A stretch of 64,000 nt of DNA from Isoetes taiwanensis (Eukaryota > Streptophyta > Lycopodiopsida > Isoetales > Isoetaceae): the NCBI GenBank assembly GCA_021234155.1, contig JAJEKV010000014.1, positions 6,401,563-6,465,562 on the forward strand. The letters are read 5' to 3'. Position numbers and translations under genes: made by a program. The notes below the pieces were generated by a model that did no database searches, was not told the origin of the DNA, and was given only the letters and a program-made list of their open reading frames with translations. Of this stretch, positions 43,362 through 55,468 are shown piece after piece (position 1 is the first letter of the stretch; every line of letters begins with the position of its first letter).

Positions 43362-45309
43362 TTTCCAAGCTTAAAACATCAAATACACTGTGTATTTCAC
43401 CTACATGCGGCTGAAACCTTTTGCTTCGTCCTAATTCATTTCTGCCATGAAATTCCACTAATTTTTTATTTTCATCTTCAAGCATTTGAGCCTCAGTTCT
43501 TCTTGCTTTTCGTTTTGGTTTTTCGGGTGTAATATCTCTCTCAGGATCATCTGGTATTTCTGCTTCTTCTCCATGTAATAATGCTCTATCCACTGTTTCT
43601 GTTTCACTCTCATCTTCAGATTCATCACATGAATAATTTTGTGTTTCCATCATTTCCTTTTCCATTTTAACATCTTCTAGTTTTTCCTCTACAGTTTCAG
43701 ACCTGTTGTCTTCATGTTTATCTGAAGTATTTACCTTTGGAATCAATTTATAAAATTGAGACTCATCAAAGATAACATCCCTACCTATTATAATCTTCCT
43801 ATATGCAGGATCAAACAGCCTATAGGCTTTAGAATTCTCGTCATAGCCAACTAGATAGGTGATATATGCCCTGTTGTCTAATTTTTTTCTCAATTCTTCT
43901 GGTACATGTGCAAAAGAAAGACATCCATAAGCTCTTAAATTATCAAAAGAAGGCAACTTAGCTGACCACAGCATTTCAGGAGCAGCTCCATTTGTACTTG
44001 ATGTTGGCAATAGATTTTGAACATACACAGCAGTCTTAACAGCTTCATCCCAAATAAAGTTTGGCAGACCTGAGTACTTCAATATAGATCTAACTGCATT
44101 AAGCAGTGTTCTATTCTTCCTCTCTGCCACTCCATTTTGTTGAGGTGAAAACCTGCAAGTCAATTGCCTTTTCATTCCAAGTTTAGCACAAAACACCTTG
44201 AATTCCTTTGACAAATATTCACCACCTCGATCAGATCTCAAGCATTTTATTTTTCTTCCTGTTTCAAGTTGGACTTCAGCAATGAATAATTTAAAGGCAT
44301 CAAAAGCTTGATCCTTAGTTTTCAGACAATAACATCTTGTTTTTCTGCTGAAATCGTCTATAAATGTCATGAAATACCTATGTCCTGTCATGCTTGTCAC
44401 ATTTATAGGACCACACAGGTCAGTATGCACAAGATCTAATATTCCTTTTGCCCTTTTTGTTGATCTTTTAAATGGCGGCCTAGTTTGCTTCCCTAGAACA
44501 CATCCTGCACATAATTTGTTGTCAAGAATCTCATTCTTTGCTCTGATCCATTTCTTTTTTGCTAACATCTCTACATTTGTCGTATTTGTATGACACATTC
44601 TATTATGCCAAGTTTTTAAAGAAGCATACTCCACAATATTCATACTAGGCATTTGTTCAAGATCAAAACCAAAAAGATTCCCAAGTCTTTTACCAATAAA
44701 CTTAACTTCATTTCCAAAGAGAATTTTACATTCAAGTTTCTCAAAAGTGACCTTATAATCAAGGTCAACCAACTGGCAAACAGAAATCAAATTTCTGACT
44801 AATCCAGGCACACACAAAACTTCTTTGAATTTTACAGGTTTTCCTTCTAAATCAAATATTTCCAATACACCAATGTCTTCTATTCTTTGCAAGGTTCCAT
44901 CTCCCAGCTGCACATGTCCAGCTTCTTCCTTTTTGCACTCCTTAAGCATTTTTGAATCACAATTCACGGTTTTCTCAGCTCCTGAATCTATTATCAAGAA
45001 TTTGTTACCCTTTTTGTTCAAATCATTTGAAATAGACAAAATATGGTTGTCCTTTACCACTGTTGTTTCATCAATCTCCTCCTCTTGGACTGACTTTGAT
45101 TCTTGTACAATGTTCATGGTTGGAATTCCTCTTTGGTTTGATCTTCCTCTTCCAAATCCTCCCCTTGTATTTTGTCCTCTTCCCCTTCCTCTGCCTTTTC
45201 CAAAATTCCCTTTTGGACTCGGGCAGTTTACTGCTACATGACCTTTCCCATCACAATTAACATCTAATAATTCTGCCCTCATTTGGACACTCAGCCTTAG
45301 GATGCCCAT
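43279..45309 (-). pseudogene. Copia protease and integrase, unit 2 (best-preserved block)
   Basis: 676 open codons, beginning just 5' of the second zinc knuckle (CDGKGHVAVNC). Protease IIDSGAEKTVN has the canonical Ala after DSG. Integrase has the HHCC finger (WHNRMCHTN, CAGCVLGKQ) and catalytic D in LVHTDLCGP, D in LRSDRGGEYLS and E in NGVAERKNRTL. The tail continues through LRAYGCLSFAHVPEE, a GYDENSKAYR motif, and an acidic linker. The frame ends in a shift caused by about ten bases lost near 43,344 compared with 13,930. Confidence 0.93.
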
Positions 45310-46076
45310 ATTGGTTACAATTGTAACATGGCCCTAATTTTTCTTTATTGATATTCACTCCTCTTTTCATTTTTCCAGCAAATAGGACCTCAGCAGAATT
45401 TTCTTCATCATCTAACTCAACTCCCTTTTGTGCAAATTCTGTTCTAATCATTTGAACAACATGTTCTTTATATCTAGCAATATTTCTTATCAAAGTAGAC
45501 AATTGACTATTATGAGATACTGCTCTTGCCAATGATAAAATCTGGTAATGTTCATTTAGAATTATACCTGCTCCATCTAGATCAGCTATTATTGAATCAA
45601 ATTTTTCTAAAAACTCTGTCATGTTGTCCTTTTCATATAGCTTAAGCTTCCTAAGCTGTTTCTCTAAAACATCAATTTGAGATGAAGTTTTGATTTCATA
45701 CTAACTAATCATATATTTCCACATATCCTTTGAACTCATACCTCTCAATTTAAGTTTTATTGCAACTCCAACCTTGCTTGTAATAATGGCTTGGGCTTCC
45801 CTAACCTTCATGATATCTGCTGAACCTGCAATCACTCTAGATGCAGCAGTAGTCAGATTACCTCCATCACCTGCAGTTGAGCCCTCATCTCCCACCTCCT
45901 TCAGTGCTTGATCCTTCAGTGCTTACCATTGTACTGACATTGTTTTCTTCAACAAGATGCCACAAGTTCTCAAATTCCAACACTTGCTTAATCCCATGTT
46001 TCCAGATCTGAGAACCACTATCTCCTTTAAACACATCAATAGATGTTAGCAAATTAGCCCCAAATCTTGTTGACAT
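45257..46076 (-). pseudogene. Copia gag, unit 2, frameshifted
   Basis: The probable start is ATG 46,076 (MSTRFGANLLTSIDVFKGDS), followed by QIWKHGIKQVLEFENLWHLV, typical of copia gag. A frameshift near 45,890 is followed by REAQAIITSKVGVAIKLKLR and, after another break near 45,700, by MTEFLEKFDSIIADL and the first zinc knuckle. Two bases (AT) missing near 45,258, relative to 28,520-29,190 and the window start, break the second knuckle. Confidence 0.88.
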
Positions 46077-46082
46077 TGTTCT

Positions 46083-46100
46083 GTTATGGCTCTGATACCA
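46083..46100 (-). other. Copia primer binding site
   Basis: The plus strand is GTTATGGCTCTGATACCA; the minus strand TGGTATCAGAGCCATAAC follows the 5' LTR directly and matches the plant initiator-tRNA-Met PBS start TGGTATCAGAGC exactly. Confidence 0.92.
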
Positions 46101-46101
46101 A

Positions 46102-46720
46102 TGAAGAAAAAATAGGGCTATGATATCAACTAGATCTAGACAATTCAAAGATAAAATTGAATGTCTATATCATCAATATAGTTTGGTCTCAAATAATACA
46201 ATGGTCTTCAAGTTTAAAGATTTAAAGGTAAATCTTTAACCATTGAGTTGCTACAGTAACTCGAGCACTGTAGCTAAGGTAATACTGACTAAACTTGATC
46301 AGCCCAAACACTTCCGAAATCGCATTGGAAACACCTGCAAATCAACCATTCAAAGCATACCATACATTAGATCCTTCTTTCGTGTTTTAAGGTCCATTCC
46401 CGGCCGCTATGGCGAGCCGAACGATTCCCCTTTGCCGGATCAAGCAAGTTTCCTTTTTTCAAACGCTAATTCCCTCCAGCATGAAATATCCCACATTCAT
46501 AGTTCTCCCAAAACGACGCTCCCTTATTTTGTTTAATATGGCAGGCCATTATGCAACCTTAGGTTTAAAATCTTCAACCAAAATTTGAACCTAGGTAAGC
46601 TCAACCTTTTCACCCTAGGACTTAATCAACTAGGTCATACTTCCAACTGTGATCTGGTGTTTAAACATATCCAGCTCAAACCATCTCAAATGAGAAATAT
46701 TACATGATTACTTAACAACA
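46102..46720 (-). repeat. Copia 5' LTR, unit 2
   Basis: 619 bp, co-linear with 40,754-41,378. The flanking GTGTC repeats the target sequence at the left side. Positions 46,726-46,890 beyond it are ordinary AT-rich flank with no gene seen. Confidence 0.93.
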
Positions 46721-47060
46721 GTGTCCTTAGTTGAGAAAAACAATATTTGAAAATATCATTTTTCTCTTTCTTGTAGTCCATTAATATAGTGTTGTAACTT
46801 AGTTTTCCATGTGTAGTAATATTTAAACTTATGAGTATTATTTTGATGAAAAACAATGCCTGGCTTCGCTAAAAACAACAGCAAAGAAAATAAGGTGCTG
46901 CGGTTGCTAGGTTACTAGTAGCAGTGTTCTCAGGGTTGGTTATTGTGTGGAGGAAAAGTTTTTCTTGAAAGAAAACTGTGGTGTTGCAAATCTTGGTTGC
47001 AAAGCTTGCCATGTAGTTGCTGGAGGATTTTCCTATAACAATGCATCAAACTGCAATGTT

Positions 47061-47419
47061 TTTTTTTTTGAAGAACTGTGTCATCAATATATTAAAAGAA
47101 TGCTAATGTTACAAAGCAAGTGAGGAGGAAGGAGAACTGCCCCAAAGAGACAACGATACCTCGACACTCCACAACAAACTCACAGAAAAATTGTAACTCT
47201 ACTGCTGTACAAACTGACCATCACCATCTACAACACCCAAGAAGTCCCGCCAAATGGCAAACTTCTGCTCTACTAATCCCGGGAACACCAGAAAGCTTTG
47301 AAATAGCTTGTACCTGAGTCGAGGAATCAGAGAGGCTGCAGGCTGCTGAATCCCCTGAAAGATCCACAACCGCCGCCGCTTCCAAATCAGCCACACCAAC
47401 CAAGCCACGCACAGATGCT
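47061..47419 (-). mobile_element. 5'-truncated LINE remnant with 15-bp target duplication
   Basis: The target duplication TCAAACTGCAATGTT is exact (47,046-47,060 and 47,420-47,434). A T-run at the left is the A-tail of a minus-strand insertion. The minus strand encodes LCVAWLVWLIWKRRRLWIFQ, the C-terminal signature of plant LINE ORF2. Confidence 0.85.
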
Positions 47420-48546
47420 TCAAACTGCAATGTTGGTGCCCATGAGCCTGCTTTTTTGTGATCTTTTTGGGTAATTTACAATATTCCTTTTTGTCCTGCA
47501 TGATTCAGCCAGTCATATATGGGCCTGAAAGCATCCTCCCATCATCTGTTCAAGTTATTCAGCAAAACATGGAATACAATAAAATCATAACATGCCGGAG
47601 AACCATTTGGCATGGACGTGGGTGTAAGATTTGTTAGCTGCTTCGCGCATTGCCTAGACACTCAGAGATGGGCCCCCATGCATCCAATGCAAAAGACATT
47701 CAAAGCTAAAACTTGGACCACTGCATACTGCAAGTCACTAATAGACTCATAGTTACCCGGAACGGGAACTTTTTGGGAACTTGGACTCAAAATCTGGAAC
47801 GGGAACGGGAACGGATGGGAACGGGAACGACCAACATTCGAATTTTTCAATTTTAAAAACGGATTTGGAGTTGCTTAAAGAACATCTTAGAACACTTAGA
47901 ATAAAAAAATGTTTCAAGGGGAGTGAGTTGCAAGAAAAAACATGTATAGCTACTCCGTACAATAGTATTTGAACTTTAAACAACATTTTTTCATTCAAAG
48001 CATATATTTTAAGTTCTAATACATTGTCAGCCATCAAAATACACAACTAGTTATAGCATAAAGAACATAAGCCATATAATATATTAAGTTTTCATACAGT
48101 GCCTAGTATTCTTAAGTCATTTGAGAATGCACATCATTCTAAAAGTGCATGTTGTGTATTAGTTACTGGCCTACAAAGAGGTGAAACCAATTTTAAAAAA
48201 GGAATTAATGAGTTCCATTTCGTGCATTTTACATGCTTTGCTACATAAAAGGACATATCGTCAACATGAGTGTCAACTATGTTCTTTTCAACCCCCACAT
48301 TGTGCCAAGGAATTGTAAAACGTGAACAGCATGTTCGTTCAGTATCCATCTATACAGATTCTTCAACAACCACTATGGAAACAAAATGTTGGGTGCACAA
48401 AAAGTGGTGTAAGCTTTACCATTCTACATGGACCCAAAACTGCTAGAATTATGATGATGACAATGAGCAGAAGCCTTCGAGACCTAAAAACCAACCAACC
48501 ATCTCAATTTTCTATCTACTTCAAAATATGCACGTCATGACTTTAC

Positions 48547-48861
48547 TTGAACTTCAATATTATCAAGCATTCCCCCTTGTGCCTCCATTAAGCCTGCCAT
48601 GTCTATAAAAATCTGAAATTCCAAAAGTCAAGATCGTCACCATATGATAACCCTATTATTATATCTGGAAATAATAACATAAATATCAAGACAAAAGTGG
48701 GTACCTGACAGATCGAGAAGATTTCTTTCAATGTCCTTGACAAAATCATGCCGATCTCGGATTTCCTTCATGGTGTCTAATACCTGACCACGTCCTTGTT
48801 CTTCGATTGCCTTCTGAAAGATGGACTCACTATCACTTATCTCTATTAGGTTGTCCATAGT
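48547..48861 (-). pseudogene. SYP1-type syntaxin (Qa-SNARE) exons, captured
   Basis: Exon 48,705-48,861, between AACAG acceptor and CAG/GTACC donor, encodes [20 protein letters not shown] and [20 protein letters not shown] followed by [11 protein letters not shown]. Exon 48,547-48,612, after TTTCAG, encodes IFIDMAGLMEAQGGMLDNIE and ends at GTAAAG. Both match the start of the SNARE motif region of plant plasma-membrane syntaxins (EQGRGQ, RHDAVKEIE, FxDMAxxxEAQG). Both exons keep open frames and splice borders. The membrane anchor and the rest of the SNARE helix were not found, so it is a fragment. Likely captured by element C. Confidence 0.8.
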
Positions 48862-50088
48862 CTGTTACACTTGGTCATAGATCAGAAAATAATCAATCAT
48901 TCCTCTGAAGTCATGAGCATGGCATATGTGAATGAATACCTCTTAATCTAGTTTCTGCCCCGTAACTGCTAGTCAGAACATAAGATCTAATTTCAGAACT
49001 GTTATCAAGTGCAGACCATGTAATCCAACTCCTATTACATCTGTATTTCACAAAACATGCATAACTTGCAGTTAAAGCTTCAAAATTTAAAAGCTTAATG
49101 ATAATTCCAGCATACATTAGATATGTATTGCAGAGAAAGGTACTCTTTGAGTACCCTACTGCAATAAGGCATTTCTGCTTCATTAACCCATGAATTGAGA
49201 AGTGTCCTAAAATATAGATTTTAGATATGCACAGAAGAATGAATAATAATATAGACAAGAGCAAGCTCTTAGCAAAAATAGAAACATGAAGCTATGAACT
49301 TACTCGGAACTTGGAAGTGCCGAAGATCAAGGCCTCTTAACATTTCTTCTTCTATTTCCGGCTTATTCTAGCAGCCTGAATCAAAAGCAAGCAATATTAG
49401 AATTAGACGTCATCATGTACATGGCTATCTCCAAGTACCAATCTCTTAATATTTCAAGCACGTAATTTTGGGCAATAACCAAAAGAAATGCAATCTTGTA
49501 GACCCTAAATCTTACCATAAATCCTCTGCTGCAGAAGGTATTTTCAGGCATTTTTATAGCAATAAGCAAGACTTGTGAATGTGAAGGGCCTGGTCAGATC
49601 ATGATCAATCATCCAGTATGTTATCGCAGAGCAAAGCAAGGATAGAGAAAATGAATCGCAGAGCAAAGCTAGACTAAATACTGATAAATAGAAACTTAAA
49701 AAGCTTACCTGTTGAGTCTATTTTGGTTGAACTTCTACTAAATCGATGCTGAAGGCCATATCTGCCTGCAATCGATGAGGTCACCAACGAAATGGAAAAA
49801 AAAATATAGCTTAAGAGTCGACCTGATCAAAGGCTACATAAGGGTTTCGATACGACGGCAAAAGGGCTGCAATCGACTGCAGGCAGAGTGGTTTCTTTCG
49901 ACGGCAGAGGCGGGAAGAAGGAAAGGTTCATTCGTTGTTGTGCGAAGGAATGGGGCTGGATGACCGAGAGTTTACAGGCAGCAGCCAGTTTGGAGCAGTC
50001 ACTAGCATATGCTAGGCATATGCCGGCATATACCTGGATATGCCCATATACCCACATAAACGAGGGTTTGACCCCCTAGGGGCAACCC

Positions 50089-52372
50089 AAAAATACACAT
50101 CTACAAAAATTGCTAAAAACAATAGTGAAGAAAAAGTACACGTTGATAAAAACTAAGCGTGTAGAATTTTTGCCAAGAGACCACACGCCATTTTTAGCAA
50201 TTTTGGATAAATGGGACACGTAGTCTTTTAGTGCTATTTTGATGTTTTCTTGCTAAATACAATGCTTAAAACAACACGTGGATTAAATATTGGGGTCAGT
50301 GTACCTCTAAGTTTTTATAATTACCATTTCGCCCTTAACATGTTTTAAAATTACTATATTGCCTTTAAATACATTGTATACGATGGGACAATATAATAAG
50401 TTTGAAACGTATAAGGCACTATGGTAATTACTAAGACTTGTAGGGGCAATTTGATAATTTAATAGAAAGACTAGATGACGATTTTTACCATTATTTCATT
50501 TGTGGTATTTAAATTAAGATTTTTGAACATGGCCTAGGGAATAGTATCTACTAGAGGGCACAATTTCAAGTCGACGACAAATACAATGAATTTAGCATGA
50601 ATGGATGCCAATTTCAATTGACTACATAAAAGAATGAAAAAGCATTGTTTTTGTAGAATAGATAAAATAATGACGAAACATGGCTACAGATTGCAAGCAA
50701 TTTGTATAGGCCATGGTATGAGAACCCCCCTTCCCCAAACCCCACCAAAAAAAAAGAAAAAAAGTTAAAACACGACAATCTCAATTCCCTTCATAATTTT
50801 CTTCATCATTATTTGTTTGGGTATTTTAATTTCATTATAAGCTTGATATAGATAGAAAAAGGTGTTATCTTGTCGTACTTTTCAACAAATTGTATTCCAA
50901 CTCATGAGAGCTATAAAGGTGTTGCCCACATTGAGCCACATCCCAATAAAAGAAAAAGAATCATAGACCAAGTTGAGAGAGACTATAACTTAATAATACA
51001 AGAAACTTATCGCGGCGGCCAAGGCCGCCGCGAACGTTTCTCTTTCCCAGCTCATAACAAATGGCCTAACGTGCAACATCCTGCTATTCTACCAAGGTGA
51101 ATAAGCTACAATTTTTTCTTTGAAATCGCAATGGCCTAAAAGTAATGTTTAGGTTCTCTTCACCAATCAAATTTGCTTAACATCTTCAATTATTCTTGGT
51201 AATCTATAGATATCACAGCAAGTCCAATCACAAGATGCCACATACACATCTTTTTGAGGATTGTGAAAAATTTAACTAGCTTGATGGGCTAAAAATCCAG
51301 ATCCGGACTCATCAATATTATGAAATTAGTCAGAAAGAGACGCACTTAGAAATTTGGGGTCAAAGCCCTTCATGTTGCATGCCTGTTAGTTCTTCACAAA
51401 AGTCAAAGACATGCGTCATGGATTAAAGTTGCAGACTTATGGGCAGCTGTTAGGCCTATATCACATTCCAGGATGCGTCATTATATTATAGTGTTTAAAA
51501 CAGACAGAAATGAAATAGAATGGCATCGACTTAGATATTGCATGCATGCATGGACTCTACAACTTCTTTTCTAAACTTACATAAGTAAACTCAAATCTAG
51601 AACTTGATATAACACTTACATTATACAAAATACACAGTTGTGCTCTCCAGCCAAACCTTCTTATGCGATAACATGTAAGGGCCAACTATACAATCTTGCC
51701 CAGTGATACAGATGAGATGACTACATATATCAGTATGTCCAAATGAAATATTCTCTTAGGAAAAGGTTCTAGAATTGCCAAACTCTATAGAATATTGTTA
51801 TCTGCCCAAAAAAAAAAAGCTATCACATATTGTCAAACCTTGAATCTCTCAGTGAGTAGAATTAAATATAGTTATCATCACCTAATATTTTACCAAACAC
51901 ATCAAAAATAATTTCAAAAGGAATAAATACGTTCAAACTAGGCCTACCTCCCCTATATCTCTTAGAATGAAAGATTCTGCCAGATTAAGGATCCGATAGA
52001 TGTCGCTTCATGTCAGAAAGTGGACCCAAGTGTGTGGCAATGCATGTGGTTCCCCCAAGAGTTTCAGAAATCATATTTATTAACCAATCCTCATGTTTGC
52101 ATTGCCCAACAATCTTCCAGGTTGCTTTTGTTTAAAGAAAAAATAGCAGAGTATGCAATCTATATGCATGGCATACATAGTATGCAATCTATATGTATAG
52201 CTTAATTTTAGTACTGGAAATGGTGAAAGAAAAAAGAAAATAAACATTATCTCACAATGTCATGTGCAGGGATGCGAGATGTACAAATGGTTTCCCATTA
52301 AGCTAACTAGAATAAACCCAATTCTTTAACTAACTTGGGTATGAATACAATTACCCAATTAAAGTTAACGGT
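50089..52372. other. Intergenic stretch without recognisable gene
   Basis: AT-rich sequence. It contains a perfect 14-bp inverted repeat (AAAATTGCTAAAAA at 50,106 and its complement at 50,191) that may bound a small unclassified element. It also has a 22-bp GC palindrome at 51,011-51,032. An ORF at 50,870-51,100 (plus) reads through that palindrome and is probably incidental. Confidence 0.6.
51011..51032. repeat. GC-rich palindrome CGCGGCGGCC-AA-GGCCGCCGCG
   Basis: Ten-base perfect arms around AA in otherwise AT-rich DNA. The right arm and next 20 bases (CGAACGTTTCTCTTTCCCAG) recur almost exactly at 60,829-60,858. A diverged version appears at about 2,367 and 32,163. Confidence 0.8.
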
Positions 52373-52393
52373 AAAAGTTAACCGCAAGTGCAA

Positions 52394-52826
52394 GTGCATT
52401 CTCCAAGTGCATTCTTCCCTCTCCAAGTGCAGTCAGACAAGGCTGTCCTTTGGCTCCTTATTTATTTATTGTGGTTGCTGAATTATTAACCAAGGCTGTA
52501 AAACATCACCAAAGGATTGGAAATCTTTCTGGTCTTAAGCTTCCTGACTCTACTTCTATTTGCATCCAACAATATGCTGATGACACTTTCTCATTCTTGG
52601 AAAATGAGGCTCATAATATTAATTTCTTCATGGATGTCTTGAGCCAGTTTAGTGCTGCCTCTGGAGTGGACCTAAATTTATCCAAATGTGTTATTATTGG
52701 TGACAGTGATATCTCTAATGTGGCTGGCATTAAAATTATTAAAACCTCAGAAGTCACCAAACTTCTGGGTATGCCATTATCTCTAAATTCCAATCTTTCT
52801 GGTCTGTGGTCCCCTATTATTTGTAC
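52394..52826 (+). pseudogene. LINE reverse transcriptase, C-terminal half
   Basis: After the truncation point the frame gives VRQGCPLAPYLFIVVAELL, then CIQQYADDTFSFLENEAHN (YADD catalytic box), SAASGVDLNLSKCVI and KLLGMPLSLNSNLSGLWSP, where it is cut by the composite repeat. Endonuclease and the first RT motifs are missing. Confidence 0.9.
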
Positions 52827-55468
52827 ATGCATACCCCATAAACGAGGATCGCTATGTACGGTCCAGATCTTGGAATAAAGAGCAAATATGCCCATCCGAC
52901 AGCTCTTGTTGCCCGGAGTAACCCCCCGTGTGAATATGCACCCAAACTAAAGGGGGTTTAAGGGGGATTTGAATTTAAATGTGTTAAATGCAATAGTTTG
53001 TATTAATATGTTAATGGTAGTTGTGTGTTGATTGCTATTTAAAAAAAAATTTGGGCCCTTCGGGCCCTTAGGGAAACAAAGAGATGGCAACATATCTTGT
53101 GTAAAAAAATATTGGTGACATTAAATATAAGAAAAGTTCAACGGAACAAACATAAGAAAAGTGCAATGGAACAAACACGTAATGAATAGCAAGTTTAGAA
53201 TATGGGGCTTCTTGCAAAACCATAGTGCCTATATCTTGTCAAAACTATACCACCTATATGTTTGACAAATAAGGATGAGATACCATAGGACCATAGGGAT
53301 TGATATTGCAACCACCATAGATTGCAACCACCGTAGATGGTGAAGCTTCAAATTTGATGTTTAAAGAGCAAATAGGGACTTGAACCCAATGCATCCTTGC
53401 AAAATAGTAGTGCTTAAATCTTGCCAAACCATAAAAGCTATATCTTCATCAAAGAAGGATGAGGTACTACACAAATTGATATTGCAACCACCATATATAG
53501 TGAAGCTTTAAATACGAAACAATGTTTGTGTTTAAAGAACAACAAAATTACCTGTAACATAAAAGCAATTTGGCAACAAAATGTGTTATGTAGAATGTCT
53601 TGTAAGTTCTAACACTAATGTGCAGAAAGTGCATAACTGTTGAAGTGTATGGCACCAAAACTCAAAATTATAAGCATAGCGCATGAATATAAATGATAAA
53701 CGTAATGATGACATGGTAATGAGGCTATGGCCTGCACAACAGGATTAGAATCCTCTTCAGAATCACTCCACACTAAATTATCTTTACCTGCATGACAGTA
53801 TTCAACAAAGACAAATGCTCAATTTAAAAGAAAATAAAGACTTGTGGTCTATTTACTTGCCTGCAGAACATGTGATCTTTCATGGGATACATCCATCTCT
53901 GTAAGTGAATTAAAAAAATGCTCTTCAGTATATAAGAGAGGATGGTTGACCTGAATGAACAAAAAAAAGACATAACACAACTACCATATTTTTTCAGAAA
54001 TTAACACATGGACTAGAAAAGCATCTAGAGTACCCAATGCCAAGAATATGCAACCTGGAAAGTGTTGAAGGGAGTGCAAAAATCTTCTATTAAGACTTCA
54101 AGGCCTTCAAGGCCTAATTAATGCATCATCTTCCAAGCATCCTCATTCAAACCCCACCAAAAAGGAAGCTCTGCTGACACAAAGGCTATAAGATGCATTG
54201 AGTAGGCATAAAAAGGGTACATCTTGATAGCTTTTAGAGCATCTTCATAATAAAAATATGAATGGTATCTTCTAGCAGAACATAACTCCAGAGGATGAAT
54301 GTTAATAGGGGAATTAGATGCTCTTGAGCTGAAACCAAGAACAATATGACAAATCTGAAGCAACTGTAAGCATACATGCAAATAATATAAGGTGGTCCTG
54401 TCTGCATGTCAAATTCCTGTATCAATACCTCAAATGTCGCACTTGATCTTACTATTAAATGTGTAGAGCCTAATCAAGGATTCATCTTCTGCAAAACTTA
54501 AGGACATAGGGATCACATCATTATGCTTGGACAGGGCAGGGCAGGCATTAGTTCCCTTTGTGTCTTCTTATGGGACCTCTCCACAATTATGGACGATGCA
54601 ACTCAGGGTATTTCATTCAGGTAACTTTTCCAAATAACAACAACATGACTTTAATCAACCAGAAGACTTACAGTTTGTAGCAAGGAATTAGCCCCTTCAA
54701 GAAAGAGCTTTGTGCCAATTGTAGATCTGCTCGCCCTTCCCTTCCTGAAATTCAAGATCGTGTCATTGGAAAACCGTAAAAATGATACTTAAACTGGGTG
54801 ATCCAGGCAGTTCAGATACGGTAATAAGGGCCTCTACTTCTTGCACCTCTACAACAGGTTCAGCTGAAGCATCTCTTCCAGTACCTTCAGCCTGAAGATT
54901 GTGAAAGACACTTTGCAAATGAAACATACATCACGACAACGATAAACGGCTTGTTTAAGAAAATCCACCTCTTCAGCTTCAGGTGATTGCTACTCTCTTG
55001 GTTCGTCTTGGCTAAAGCCCTAAATATTAGTGTCTTGGTTACGTAAATCTGATTTTATGCCCCTGCAAACAAAAATCGGAGGTTCAAAAAACATCTGAAC
55101 CGTCTTCTCCGCCCCTAAGACCCCAGAACCTGTCAACCATTGGCAAAAACTCCTTCGAAATCTGAAAGAAACCCTATTTCGGGGCTTCCATTTTTGTTCA
55201 TCTGCTAGAGGCCCCCCCTTTTGATTAATCATCATTCTACTCTGGCCGAAAAATCAAGGGCCCTAAAACCTCTCGAGATTTGCATGCCATGAATCGGGGG
55301 TTTTTTTTTTAAGGGGTTAAACCATTGGCAAGTGGCATAAAAAATAAGAAATGTGTATGCGCACTCTAGATGTACGCATTAGTACATCCACGACAATACA
55401 CCAAGAAATCATATAAAAACCTTAGGGAAAAACGTACAAAAATACAAAAACAACCCCCTGTTATAATG
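52827..55468. mobile_element. Composite repeat R, copy 2, inserted in the LINE
   Basis: The ends match copy 1 at 12,099-13,453: CCCCCCGTGTGAATATGCAC and GGGCCCTTCGGG-type stretch on the left, hairpin GATGTAC-GCATTA-GTACATC and CCCCCTGTTATAATGCTAG on the right. The interior is different and about 1.3 kb longer. It includes an open stretch at 54,118-54,381 (minus; ICHIVLGFSSRASNSPINIH and FYYEDALKAIKMYPFYAY) that looks like an exon of an unrecognised gene, and 55,020-55,235 (minus), of unknown nature. Some LINE codons around the site appear lost. Confidence 0.6.

Larger units (their letters stand above)
40754..46720 (-). mobile_element. Copia element of unit 2 with both LTRs (5,967 bp)
   Basis: LTRs at 40,754-41,378 and 46,102-46,720, TG...CA ends, and target duplication GTGTC at both sides (40,749-40,753 and 46,721-46,725). 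The order on the minus strand is gag, protease, integrase, RT, RNase H, which defines Ty1/copia. It is inactive: frameshifts in gag, a two-base loss in the second zinc knuckle, about a ten-base loss near 43,344, Trp-to-stop after SPRE at about 42,888, and a MITE at the RNase H end. It is the only copy in the window with a 5' LTR, so it marks the right end of the array. Confidence 0.93.
46892..50088 (-). mobile_element. Helentron-like element C carrying syntaxin exons
   Basis: The right (5') end reads on the minus strand GGGTTGCCCCTAGGGGG, the same terminus as element A, preceded by T-run. The left (3') end AAGGTGCTGCGGTTGC is a shortened version of the 3' hairpin-plus-inverted-repeat terminus of A; part of the stem is lost. 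No empty site is in the window, so the left boundary is less sure. Inside are a 5'-truncated LINE with target duplications, SYP1-type syntaxin exons, and a GGAACG hexamer run (about 47,797-47,829). Confidence 0.6.

Noticed and set aside
47753-48046. Pro/Phe/Ser-rich ORF around 47,800
   Set aside because: Produced by the GGAACG hexamer run read on the minus strand.
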